Assembly: GCA_023269615.1 (NCBI GenBank)
Contig: JAHFSY010000005.1
Coordinates: forward strand, 1-64,000
Length of the DNA: 64,000 nt
Direction of reading: 5' to 3'
Origin: Verrucomicrobiota bacterium
GTDB lineage: Bacteria > Verrucomicrobiota > Verrucomicrobiia > JABWAM01
In this document: one piece after another, positions 43,436 through 51,470 of the stretch
Layout of the letters: each line of letters begins with the position of its first letter
Numbering within the stretch: position 1 is the stretch's first letter
Notes under the pieces: model-generated
What the model saw: only the letters and a program-made list of their open reading frames with translations
What the model was told of the DNA's origin: nothing
Databases searched by the model: none
Made by a program: the position numbers and the translations under genes

Positions 43436-44433
43436 AACACGTCACGGCACTCCTCGAGCGCGCGGGACTTTCCACCGCGTTCACACTCTCGCCCGTCAAG
43501 GGCGGTGGCAACAACCGCGTCTGGAAATTGAAACGCAAGGAGGGGTCTCTGTTGCTCAAGCAATACTTTCATCATCCCGGCGACCCGCGTGACCGGTTTG
43601 GAGCGGAGCGGTCATTCTACAAATTTCTCCAGGCACAGGGCATTGACCGCGTTCCGACTCCAATCGCATGGGACGCCGCAAACCGGCTTGCCCTGTTTGA
43701 ATACATCGAGGGACGAAAATTATTGCCGGGCGGGATCAACCGGAAACGAGTGGATGAGGCACTGGAGTTTTATCGTCTCTTGAACCACCACAAGGAAGCG
43801 TCTTCGGGCCGCTCACTCGCTTCCGCCTCCGAGGCGTGTTTCAGCATCGCCAAACATCTCGATTGTATCGAGGTCCGGGTCCGACGGTTGGAACAGATTC
43901 ATCCCTCCTCGAAAATGGAGGGCGATGTTGCGCGCTTCGTGGCACGCCAGTTAAAGCCGTCATGGGAAAGGATATGCGACACGATCTGGGGCGGGGAGCG
44001 GGCGATGGACTGCAAACACGATGCGCTTCTGCCAGCCAACGCGCGCCGAATCTCACCCTCTGATTTTGGATTTCACAACGCGATCGTTGCGCGCGATGGA
44101 AGGCTTCGATTTTTTGATTTCGAATACGCGGGATGGGATGACCCTGCGAAGACGGTGTGTGATTTTTTCTGCCAGCGCGCGGTCCCCGTCCCATTCCGTT
44201 TCTGGAAAGTGTTTCTGGATGTTCTGGCGCGAGGCGATCCCTTCCTGAAAAAGCGGGCCTGCCTGCTCCTTCCCGCGTACCGTATCAAGTGGTGCTGCAT
44301 CATGCTCAACGAGTTTGTGACGGTGTCCCGCGTGCGCCGTCAATTCGCGGGAAGCGGTCCCATCCCGGAATCCCGCAGGCGGGCGCAACTGGTGCGGGCG
44401 CAAAACTTCTTGAGCCATCCAAAAAAACCGTAA
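43432..44433 (+). CDS. Aminoglycoside phosphotransferase/choline kinase-like protein
   Basis: This 333-residue APH-type kinase has a nucleotide-binding KGGGNNRVWKL and KQYFHHPGD region (about 23-48), the catalytic-loop variant SPSDFGFHNAIVARDGRLRFFDFEYAGWDDP (about 203-235, usual HGDxxxxN with a changed first residue), and a helical C-terminus. It probably phosphorylates a small molecule such as a sugar or amino-alcohol. An overlap of four bases couples it to the HAD-like gene. The unusual catalytic loop is seen in some uncharacterised relatives, so activity is not assured. Confidence 0.8.
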   Translation: MKHVTALLERAGLSTAFTLSPVKGGGNNRVWKLKRKEGSLLLKQYFHHPGDPRDRFGAERSFYKFLQAQGIDRVPTPIAWDAANRLALFEYIEGRKLLPGGINRKRVDEALEFYRLLNHHKEASSGRSLASASEACFSIAKHLDCIEVRVRRLEQIHPSSKMEGDVARFVARQLKPSWERICDTIWGGERAMDCKHDALLPANARRISPSDFGFHNAIVARDGRLRFFDFEYAGWDDPAKTVCDFFCQRAVPVPFRFWKVFLDVLARGDPFLKKRACLLLPAYRIKWCCIMLNEFVTVSRVRRQFAGSGPIPESRRRAQLVRAQNFLSHPKKP

Positions 44434-44447
44434 CACTACAACCCATC

Positions 44448-45110
44448 ATGCCCCGGATTGATTTCATCACCCCGCTCCATCGCCAGACGCGGCGCGACTA
44501 CCTTGCGAGGGTGAACGAATTTTCCAAGGCGGAGGCGGCGAAAGTGGCAAAACGTTTTGACCGGGAGTACTGGGATGGGGATCGCAAGTTTGGCTACGGC
44601 GGGATGAAATACGACGGACGGTGGCGCGTGGTGGCGGAGGCGATGGCGAAGCATTACGGATTAAAGGCTGGTCAGCGGATTCTCGACGTGGGTTGCGGGA
44701 AGGGCTTTCTCCTCTACGAATTCACGCAGGTGGTTCCAGGAGTCGAGGTCGCCGGCCTGGATATTTCAAGTTACGCCGTCGAACATGCAAAAGAGGAAGT
44801 CCGCCCCTTCCTGCGGGTTGGACACGCGCGGGAACTGCCTTACGACAACGCGAGCTTTGATCTCATCATTTCCATCAACACGCTGCACAACCTTCCCTGT
44901 TTTGACCTGGATCGGGCATTGAAAGAAATCCAGCGCGTGGGCCGTGCGAACCGCTACATCGTGGTGGAGTCGTGGCGCAACGAGGAGGAGAAAACCAACC
45001 TGCTCTACTGGCAACTGACCTGCGAATCCTTTTACAGCACCGAGGGATGGGAGTGGTGGTTTAAACAGTGCGGCTATCAAGGCGATTGGGGATACATCTT
45101 CTTTGAATGA
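44448..45110 (+). CDS. Class I SAM-dependent methyltransferase
   Basis: This 220-residue methyltransferase has motif I ILDVGCGKGFLLYEF at about 76-90, VAGLDISSYAVE for the acidic loop and IISINTLHNLPCFDLD. It starts 14 bases after the APH-like gene and closes the plus-strand operon. It probably methylates the sugar product or its precursor. Confidence 0.88.
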   Translation: MPRIDFITPLHRQTRRDYLARVNEFSKAEAAKVAKRFDREYWDGDRKFGYGGMKYDGRWRVVAEAMAKHYGLKAGQRILDVGCGKGFLLYEFTQVVPGVEVAGLDISSYAVEHAKEEVRPFLRVGHARELPYDNASFDLIISINTLHNLPCFDLDRALKEIQRVGRANRYIVVESWRNEEEKTNLLYWQLTCESFYSTEGWEWWFKQCGYQGDWGYIFFE

Positions 45111-45120
45111 CTCCCTCCCT

Positions 45121-45894
45121 TCATTCCCCCCCTTTTTTCTGACGATACAACTCGGATGTCCTCTCCGCATTCCGACGGATCATCCCCTGCTGAATCCGCC
45201 GCAGAAAAATATGACCCAGGCTGTTGATCACCGCCAGGATGTTGTTCAACTTGAAGGCCTTCGTGACACCGAACGTGCGATCGCTGTTGGTAACTTCCAC
45301 CTCGATGTAAGTGATGCCCTCGTCAAGAAGCCGGCACAGGAGTTCCGCCTGATATCCAAAGCCGGCGGTTTCACTAAACCAAGATCTCACATTGTCTGTC
45401 TTATGCAGGACTGGGCCGTTGTAATACTTCAGCCGATGACCGCTCAACAGGCTCACGCAAAACACAAAACTCCGGCTGATGACGCGCCGCCCGAAAGTTC
45501 TCATTTCCTTGGCTCCGAAATAGGGAATGATCGCATCCGCCTTCCCCCGTTGTGAAAGAATGGCCCCCATCAATTCCTCCGTTTCGGAAGCGTCGCCATT
45601 GACAATCATGTAGTATTCGCCGCGGGCGCGCTGCGCAGCGATGAAGTAATTTCTTCCAAGCCCGCGCGTAAACCGGTTAACCACAAGCTGGATCTGCAAT
45701 CCGGGATGCTTCGCCTCGTGACGACGGACCTCTTCCACCGAACCATCCACCGACGCGTCGTCAATCACCACAATCTCGTACGACTCCGCCCGCTCCTTCA
45801 TCACATTCACCACCATGTCCATCGTCCGTCCCACATTTCCCTCCTCATTGAGACAAGGGATGAAAAATGTGATGAGCGGCGCCTTTTCGTCCAT
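45121..45894 (-). CDS. Glycosyltransferase family 2
   Basis: This 257-residue GT2 has a GT-A domain beginning FFIPCLNEEGNVGRTMD (about 10-26), VIDDASVDGS (about 43-52) for nucleotide binding and MIVNGDASET (about 95-104) as the DxD-like site. A hydrophobic stretch at about 125-140 may be membrane-associated. It is convergent with the upstream operon (10-base gap) and lies in a minus-strand set with two small membrane proteins and an SDR. Confidence 0.9.
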   Translation of the reverse strand: MDEKAPLITFFIPCLNEEGNVGRTMDMVVNVMKERAESYEIVVIDDASVDGSVEEVRRHEAKHPGLQIQLVVNRFTRGLGRNYFIAAQRARGEYYMIVNGDASETEELMGAILSQRGKADAIIPYFGAKEMRTFGRRVISRSFVFCVSLLSGHRLKYYNGPVLHKTDNVRSWFSETAGFGYQAELLCRLLDEGITYIEVEVTNSDRTFGVTKAFKLNNILAVINSLGHIFLRRIQQGMIRRNAERTSELYRQKKGGE

Positions 45895-45902
45895 GTCGGA
45901 GC

Positions 45903-46400
45903 TTATCCTTCAAAAATTGTTCCAAGGCAAGCGGCAAGCACTTTTGTGGCCCTTACCAGGATCCTTCCCTTGCGGGTGATCTCCACACAGTCACCGTCCA
46001 TCCGCAGAAAACCCGCGTCCCGCATCAATTCGATGCGCGACTCAAAGCGTGAAGAGACCTCATATTGCTCGCGAAGAAAATCGAAGGTCTGCGTGGAATC
46101 CGGAAAGCCCGCAAGCTGGATCATGAGGGTGATGGATACGGAGCGCGAAAAGGCGGCATAGACAAAGAAATAGCCAATCATGACCAGCGCATAAAGGTAC
46201 AAAGTGGAAACCAGGACAAAGACTTCGGGGCCAACCAGGTAGAAACAAGTTCCAATGGAGATCATGGCTCCCACCACGCTCAGACGAAGGAGAAGCCCCA
46301 TGCGAGGCGAACTGGAGGGAGCCCTCCTCCAAAGCACGATTTGCAGAAGGAGCGCCACCGCTGTTCCCACCCCCACGCTTGCGATCGAGGAAAGGATCAT
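45903..46400 (-). CDS. Small membrane protein with winged-helix-like tail (paralog A)
   Basis: This 165-residue protein has three or four N-terminal transmembrane segments (about 3-24, 35-55, 57-85) and a cytoplasmic tail (about 100-150) with RIELMRDAGFLRMDGDCVEITRKGR. That tail resembles a small winged-helix or helix-turn-helix domain. It is a paralog of the protein encoded just upstream at 46406-46963, which has the same layout. I recognise no described family. The ATG at 46400 gives a 5-base gap to the upstream gene, so they are probably one unit with the GT2 at 45121. Confidence 0.6.
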   Translation of the reverse strand: MILSSIASVGVGTAVALLLQIVLWRRAPSSSPRMGLLLRLSVVGAMISIGTCFYLVGPEVFVLVSTLYLYALVMIGYFFVYAAFSRSVSITLMIQLAGFPDSTQTFDFLREQYEVSSRFESRIELMRDAGFLRMDGDCVEITRKGRILVRATKVLAACLGTIFEG

Positions 46401-46405
46401 GTGCC

Positions 46406-46963
46406 TCACCCAACCCTTTCCAGCCGCAACAGGCCACGCACCCATGAGCCGCATATCCCGGTCACTTTTCCGAGCAGAGTCAGCGGGCCGACACGCACAC
46501 CGTCGAATGACAAAAAATGCAATTCCTTGAGACTGTTCAATCGCTTGGTGAGAATTCCAGAGATTCCCATCCCATCGCTATAGTTTGCCTTGAGATGCTT
46601 GATTCCGGCTGTTCCACCGCAACTGACCACGTCCACCAGGATGCGCTGGGAGTATCCCCGCGAGAGCAGCGACACCATCTCAATGTAACAAATCACCCCT
46701 GCCAGGTACTCTCCCATTATTGCCATCCGAAACAGGGGAAGAAGCGGATCTCCCGTCCGTTTCTCCCAGGCATTCATTCCCAACCACACGACTCCCCCGC
46801 CGCAACACAAGAGCAGCACCATGAACACACTGAGCGCACGCAGGGGATTTTTTCCCATCACCCCGCGGACAAAAAAAACGCCCGCCCTGTAAAGTCCCGC
46901 CATTCCCAAGAGGGAAAAAACCGGCAGGGCGGACATCGCAACAAGGGTCAAGAAAGTGGACAT
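46406..46963 (-). CDS. Small membrane protein with winged-helix-like tail (paralog B)
   Basis: This 185-residue protein has three to four transmembrane segments (about 3-25, 40-60, 75-105) and a tail with RLNSLKELHFLSFDGVRVGPLTLLGKV, comparable to the tail of its neighbour at 45903. The pair shares the order of membrane block then compact basic domain. No family is recognised. The start at 46963 overlaps the end of the SDR gene by 16 bases, so it is probably cotranscribed with it. Confidence 0.6.
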   Translation of the reverse strand: MSTFLTLVAMSALPVFSLLGMAGLYRAGVFFVRGVMGKNPLRALSVFMVLLLCCGGGVVWLGMNAWEKRTGDPLLPLFRMAIMGEYLAGVICYIEMVSLLSRGYSQRILVDVVSCGGTAGIKHLKANYSDGMGISGILTKRLNSLKELHFLSFDGVRVGPLTLLGKVTGICGSWVRGLLRLERVG

Positions 46964-47817
46964 GAATGTTGGACGGATTGTTCTATTCCAGCACGCAAAG
47001 GCGTGAACCGAAAACCAGGCAGCGCGGATTGGAGCTTTCCGATATTGTATTTTAAATCCACCTTGCGCCTCAGCCTGGCCTTGCACTGGATCTTGATTCG
47101 GGAACATGTCAGGCCGGCCAGTAAATTCACCACATCCCGCATCGAATGCCCCCGACCGCTCCCGACGTTGTAAACTCCATTTCGATCCTGAAGGAGCAAC
47201 GCCACCACGATTCGCGCCAGGTCACCGACATAAATAAAATCTCTCCGTTCAGTTCCGTCCCCGAATAAAATCACCCTCCCTGAATTGCGCGTGGAGTTGA
47301 TGAGGCGGCCCGGCCCGTAGGAACCGCCATGGTCGCCGGGCCCATAGACCATCGTGGGCCGCACACAGAGCCATTTCGTTCCGTTTTGCTCGACCGCCGC
47401 ACGAACCAGGCACTCGCCGGCGAACTTTCCAATTCCATAGGACGTGTTTGGAAAGATCGGTGTTTCCTCAGTGATCGATGGGTTGGAGCCGGCATCCCCA
47501 TAAACCGAGGTGGTGCTGAAATGGACCCATTTGCGGATCTTTTTTTTCCGCAGCGCCACGGCAAGATGTTCGGCCATGAGAATTTCGTGTCGGATCAAAC
47601 GATCGCCGTCCAACCCCCGCCTCGCGGTGGCCAGCGTGATCAACGTAGTCCGCTTATCCAGGCATCGCGAGAGGATCCCTGTTGAAGCAGGCTTTAACAG
47701 GTCCAGCCTTCCTGAATCGAGGCCAATCACCCTCCCAGGCCATTTCTTCCGAATTTCAAACATCAGGTGCGAACCAATGAAACCGCGACTGCCAATGATG
47801 ATTATTTTTCCGTTCAT
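46948..47817 (-). CDS. NAD-dependent epimerase/dehydratase (SDR)
   Basis: This 289-residue SDR has NAD-binding GSRGFIGSHL (about 9-18), active-site FSTTSVYGDAG (about 98-108), SYGIGKFAGE carrying YxxxK, and RRDFIYVGDL near 191-200. It is shorter than most epimerases of this locus. It should act on a nucleotide sugar. An ATGA overlap joins it to the zinc-ribbon methyltransferase gene. Confidence 0.88.
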   Translation of the reverse strand: MNGKIIIIGSRGFIGSHLMFEIRKKWPGRVIGLDSGRLDLLKPASTGILSRCLDKRTTLITLATARRGLDGDRLIRHEILMAEHLAVALRKKKIRKWVHFSTTSVYGDAGSNPSITEETPIFPNTSYGIGKFAGECLVRAAVEQNGTKWLCVRPTMVYGPGDHGGSYGPGRLINSTRNSGRVILFGDGTERRDFIYVGDLARIVVALLLQDRNGVYNVGSGRGHSMRDVVNLLAGLTCSRIKIQCKARLRRKVDLKYNIGKLQSALPGFRFTPLRAGIEQSVQHSCPLS

Positions 47818-48791
47818 AATTTTCTGGCCACAGTCGCAATGTTCCCGAGCTTGATGGCAATCCCGGACGACTCGCTGCAGGTCATGTTTCCAATTTTCAC
47901 CCCAAGCACCGCCAAAAGACTGCGGAAGAGGTAGGCCATCGGAAAATAGTTCGTGCATTTCATGATCTCAAGAATCTCAAAACCATGCCCTTCCAGAGAC
48001 CGTCGCATCGATGTCGGAGAATAAAGTTGTGGGTGCTGCAGCGTGTACGGAGGCCATCGCCGTCCCATCACGCGCGCCAGGAGCGACGCCACGTCATGGG
48101 TGACCACGAACAAGATTCCACCGCGTATCAGGTTATGTCGCACATCATCCAGCGTGGCTTTTACATCCAGAAGATGATCCAGCACATGGATCAACACCGC
48201 CGTGGACAGGTTCTCGGGTGGAATGTCGGATCGGACATACGGGGATTCGCGCAGCGTGAAGGAAGTGCCCTCCATGTTGTTTCGAAGCGTTTCATGCACT
48301 TCCACATTGGGCTCATAAAGCCAGAATTGTTCAAAACGTCCTTGTCGACGGCAACACCGTGTAAAAAGGCCCGTGTCGGGCCCGATCTCAAGAAAGTTTC
48401 CATCCAGCCTGGAGTGCCGCTGCAAGAGGCTGAAATAATCCTGCATGGTTCTCTCCCGACACGCGACAGGCACCGATGCGTTGTTCTCGCCCTGGTGGGC
48501 ATACAGCTCTCCAAGCTGAACTTGGGTAAAGTACGTGCGGCAAAACAAACCGCTGCATGAAAGACACTGGTAATAGGTAAAAAATACGCGCTGGCTTGCA
48601 TATCCTGAATAAAAAATCTTGTGCTCGCCAAAGTCCAGCTCCTCGGCCGCTGGATGCGATCTCATGAAAGGCTTTGCGGACAATGAATCGGCCCCGCAAA
48701 ATGGGCAGCTGCTTCTGAAAAAATAGGTGTCCTCCCTCATGGTGGCATCGTACCCACGGAGTCTATCCCCGACATCCAAAAAAGACAACAT
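47814..48791 (-). CDS. Methyltransferase with N-terminal zinc ribbon
   Basis: This 325-residue methyltransferase has an N-terminal zinc ribbon (CPFCGAD at about 29-35 and CLSCSG at about 76-81) and a SAM-binding FLEIGPDTGLFTRC near 132-145. IHVLDHLLDVKATLDD near 194-209 replaces the usual post-motif region. It resembles the zinc-ribbon methyltransferase at 32099 in layout. A GGAG site 6 bases before the ATG at 48791 supports that start over 48857. It is divergent from the paralogous methyltransferase at 48867. Confidence 0.85.
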   Translation of the reverse strand: MLSFLDVGDRLRGYDATMREDTYFFRSSCPFCGADSLSAKPFMRSHPAAEELDFGEHKIFYSGYASQRVFFTYYQCLSCSGLFCRTYFTQVQLGELYAHQGENNASVPVACRERTMQDYFSLLQRHSRLDGNFLEIGPDTGLFTRCCRRQGRFEQFWLYEPNVEVHETLRNNMEGTSFTLRESPYVRSDIPPENLSTAVLIHVLDHLLDVKATLDDVRHNLIRGGILFVVTHDVASLLARVMGRRWPPYTLQHPQLYSPTSMRRSLEGHGFEILEIMKCTNYFPMAYLFRSLLAVLGVKIGNMTCSESSGIAIKLGNIATVARKL

Positions 48792-48866
48792 TTCGCACTC
48801 CTCTTGAAATTGTTGACTGCGATGGCTATTCTTTCCTCCTTCCATGAAGCAGCGCATTCACAAACC

Positions 48867-49508
48867 ATGAAAACGCCTTCCTGGCTGGATCTACGAGCGA
48901 TCCTCGAAAACCCGGTCGTGTACAACGGCTTCCAGGCTTTCCTGGGTGCCAGCGCGGCGCGGGGACGGATCATTCGGGAATACATCCCAGCCATCCGGGG
49001 CGCCAGGGTATTGGAAGTGGGTTGCGGACCCGGAACAAACATCGAATACATCCACGAAGGCATGGAGTATGTCGGATGCGATCTCAGCGAACGCTATGTC
49101 CGCTATGCACAAACGAAATATGCCGGACGTGGCCGCTTCATCCATGCCGCCGTCGGGGAACTGCACCATCTTAACCTGCCACCATTCGACTTCGTCCTGG
49201 CAAGCGCCCTCCTGCACCATCTGGACGATGCCCAGGTGAACACCCTCTGTCGTGAGGTAAACCAGCTGATGACGAGTGAAGGTTCGTTCATCGCCATCGA
49301 ATCATGTTTTTCACCAGAACAAACGGCGCTGGAACGATGGATCATCACTTCGGACCGCGGACATTACATTCGTTACACCGAAGACTTTGAAAAGCTGCTG
49401 CGCCATGAATTTTCCGACGTCCGCTCCGCCCGATTTTGCGGAAGCCCATTCAACCCAAGATCCAGTTGCGTTCTCCGGGCCCGCAAAGCCGCCGCCCCTC
49501 AACCATGA
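48867..49508 (+). CDS. Class I SAM-dependent methyltransferase
   Basis: This 213-residue methyltransferase has motif I VLEVGCGPGTNIEYI at about 48-62 and SALLHHLDDAQVN near 113-125. It shares the block IITSDRGHYIRYTEDFEKLL with its paralog at 28771. It stands alone on the plus strand, convergent with a TylF-type gene after a 28-base gap. The ATG at 48867 gives the family-length N-terminus; an upstream in-frame ATG at 48822 is possible. The substrate is unknown. Confidence 0.87.
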   Translation: MKTPSWLDLRAILENPVVYNGFQAFLGASAARGRIIREYIPAIRGARVLEVGCGPGTNIEYIHEGMEYVGCDLSERYVRYAQTKYAGRGRFIHAAVGELHHLNLPPFDFVLASALLHHLDDAQVNTLCREVNQLMTSEGSFIAIESCFSPEQTALERWIITSDRGHYIRYTEDFEKLLRHEFSDVRSARFCGSPFNPRSSCVLRARKAAAPQP

Positions 49509-49536
49509 ACTTTTGTCCCCAACGACGAGACACCGG

Positions 49537-50310
49537 TCACGTCCTGACCCAATACCGTCCCGAGTAGTCAATATGACAGAGGAGAATCCGCTCGGAAAGC
49601 GAGGCGATGTGTTCGTTGACCGCCTTGCGACAACCTTCAAAATGACCGTAATCATCAATGACCACCACCCCGCCCTTGACCACCTTGGAATAGAGATGCT
49701 TCAGGCATACCGCCGTGGATTCGTACAGGTCGCCGTCCAGACGCAACAGCGCGATCGGCCCCAATTTGGATGCCTCAATCGGCAGCGTGTTCTGAAACCA
49801 TCCCTCGTGATAATGCGTGAGTCGGGATGGATATCCCAGTTGTTCCTCCACCAGCGCCCGGCATTCCTCCCGTGTTCCGACACAAACACCAATGGATTTC
49901 AGCGCTCCCTGGTCCCGCCCGCCCGCCCACTCCACGGTTTGTTCGCCATCCTTTTCAGCAATCGGTTCTGGCACCCCCTCAAAACTGTCGAACAGATGAA
50001 TTTCCCGAAGGGGTTTGGCATGGGAATGAAGATGGGCCTGGGCCATCATGCCGATGCTTCCCCCCTTCCAGACTCCGCACTCGATCAGGGAACCCTCGAT
50101 GTTGTAGCGGTCCAGATACCGGACCTGCTGCCATAACGTTGCCAGACGCTCAAAGCTGGTCATGGTGTTTTTCCTGACCTTCAACGCCGCCACCTTGATC
50201 TCCGGCTCCTCGTCATATCCATAACCTCCAAGAACGCCATCGGCGATCCTCCAGATCTGCTTCAAGGGTTTCCTTTGCAGAAATCTGCGAACAATGGTGA
50301 CAGGATTCAT
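49537..50310 (-). CDS. TylF/MycF family macrocin-O-methyltransferase-like protein
   Basis: This 257-residue protein belongs to the TylF/MycF family, which methylates sugar hydroxyls in macrolide and glycan pathways. SAM-binding IECGVWKGGSIGMMA is near 75-89, the family block HLFDSFEGVPEP near 104-115, and the metal/catalytic region LLRLDGDLYESTAVCLKHLY near 191-210 is followed by VVVIDDYGHFEGC. The metal-binding aspartates look intact. It most likely O-methylates a sugar of the locus. Confidence 0.92.
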   Translation of the reverse strand: MNPVTIVRRFLQRKPLKQIWRIADGVLGGYGYDEEPEIKVAALKVRKNTMTSFERLATLWQQVRYLDRYNIEGSLIECGVWKGGSIGMMAQAHLHSHAKPLREIHLFDSFEGVPEPIAEKDGEQTVEWAGGRDQGALKSIGVCVGTREECRALVEEQLGYPSRLTHYHEGWFQNTLPIEASKLGPIALLRLDGDLYESTAVCLKHLYSKVVKGGVVVIDDYGHFEGCRKAVNEHIASLSERILLCHIDYSGRYWVRT

Positions 50311-50356
50311 TCTGCGCCTTTGATGACGTCCAAAAACACCGGGATCAATACCAAAG

Positions 50357-51199
50357 TCATGAGGAACCTGTTTTTTTCACCCTGCCGCCATTCAGTCTCA
50401 AGACGCCGAGCAACAGGCCCAACGCCCCCGCGAGGAATTGCGTCCCTTTCATCACAATCATTCCAGCCGCGTGTGCTGGATGAGAAGCGAGCAGACGCCA
50501 GTTGCGGACGTAGGCGGGCTTGATCAGGGTGAATCGTCGCGTGTTGGCAGTGGGAGCTTCCTTAAAAATCTGTCCCATGTGTCCGCCGTAATAAAATTTC
50601 TTTTTCACCACCCGCCAGAAGCGCGTGTCCTCGTAATGTGTAATCATCGAGCCGCACCGACCGATTTTCGAGCCATGTTTTACAAGACGATCGTGCAATT
50701 CAAAATCCTCGCCCGCAATCAGGTCGGTTCGATAGCCGCCCGCCTGATGATACGTCTTCGCACGAATGAAACGGTTGGCCGCCTCCATCCACGGATCGTT
50801 CCAGTAGCATTCCTTCTCCACTTTCTGGCATTCGGCCCAAAAGCCGGTTCCACCTCCGCGCTCTGGAATGATCACTGCATCCATGCCGCTGCGACCGAGT
50901 TCCACGCATTCGGCAACCAGGCCGGCGTCCAGCTCCATGTCCGCGTCAAAAAACATCAGGTATTCGCCCGTTGCGTGGGATGCGCCAAAAGCGCGCTGGA
51001 CGTGCCGCTCAGGTCCATGCTGAAACGCGCGCGCCCTTTTGACCGCCAGTTCAAATGTGCCGTCGGTGCTGAAGTTGTCCACCACGATCACTTCAAAATC
51101 GCGAAAGGTTTGGCGATCCATGGAGTCAAGCAGGCGGGACAGAATTTCCCGGCAATTGCGGGTGGGGATGATGATGCTGACGGAAAGAACCGTGCTCAT
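50357..51199 (-). CDS. Glycosyltransferase family 2
   Basis: This 280-residue GT2 opens with SIIIPTRNCREILSRLLDS (about 8-26). VIVVDNFSTDGT (about 37-48) binds nucleotide and FFDADMELD (about 83-91) is the DxD-type site. A C-terminal hydrophobic segment at about 245-268 suggests membrane association. The next gene on the plus strand, another GT2, is divergent, and a heptad-rich repeat separates the two. Confidence 0.9.
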   Translation of the reverse strand: MSTVLSVSIIIPTRNCREILSRLLDSMDRQTFRDFEVIVVDNFSTDGTFELAVKRARAFQHGPERHVQRAFGASHATGEYLMFFDADMELDAGLVAECVELGRSGMDAVIIPERGGGTGFWAECQKVEKECYWNDPWMEAANRFIRAKTYHQAGGYRTDLIAGEDFELHDRLVKHGSKIGRCGSMITHYEDTRFWRVVKKKFYYGGHMGQIFKEAPTANTRRFTLIKPAYVRNWRLLASHPAHAAGMIVMKGTQFLAGALGLLLGVLRLNGGRVKKTGSS

Positions 51200-51208
51200 A
51201 GCCCTGTT

Positions 51209-51324
51209 CCATTTCGGATTGCGGATTGCGAATTGCGGAATACGGAAGAAACCACGGAGGCACGGAGGACACGGAGGAAAGAGGGTTGGAGATTTCGCAA
51301 TCCAAAATCCGAAATCCGAAATGG
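51209..51324. repeat. Inverted heptad arrays flanking a CACGGAGG tandem
   Basis: Left heptads at about 51209-51246 (units TTGCGGA-like) are inverted relative to heptads at 51294-51324 (units AATCCGA-like). Between them are three CACGGAGG words at 51253-51260, 51261-51268 and 51270-51277. The element fills the divergent space between two GT2 genes. It shares its plan with 18011-18146. Confidence 0.7.
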
Positions 51325-51391
51325 ATGTGCTGTTTGCGATTGAATCGGATGTAAAAGCGGTGCCATCATGGATGGAATTAAACCTAAAAGG

Positions 51392-51468
51392 AGCTGCATG
51401 CTACAAGCCATAAGCCTCACGCTGTTGATCAACAACCAGAAGCCAGAAGCCAGAAGCTAGCAGCCTGT
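51392..51468. repeat. Eleven-unit heptad array abutting a GT2 start codon
   Basis: Eleven consecutive 7-base units can be read in one phase, among them AGCTGCA, AGCCATA, AACCAGA, AGCCAGA (twice) and AGCTAGC. Most share the core GCY at positions 2-4. The array ends two bases before the ATG at 51471, so the usual ribosome-binding-site window consists of repeat units and no purine-rich site is visible. Confidence 0.75.
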
Positions 51469-51470
51469 TC

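Noticed and set aside
51392-51468. Possible CRISPR array
   Set aside because: The units are 7 bases, contiguous and degenerate, with no spacers and no cas genes nearby.
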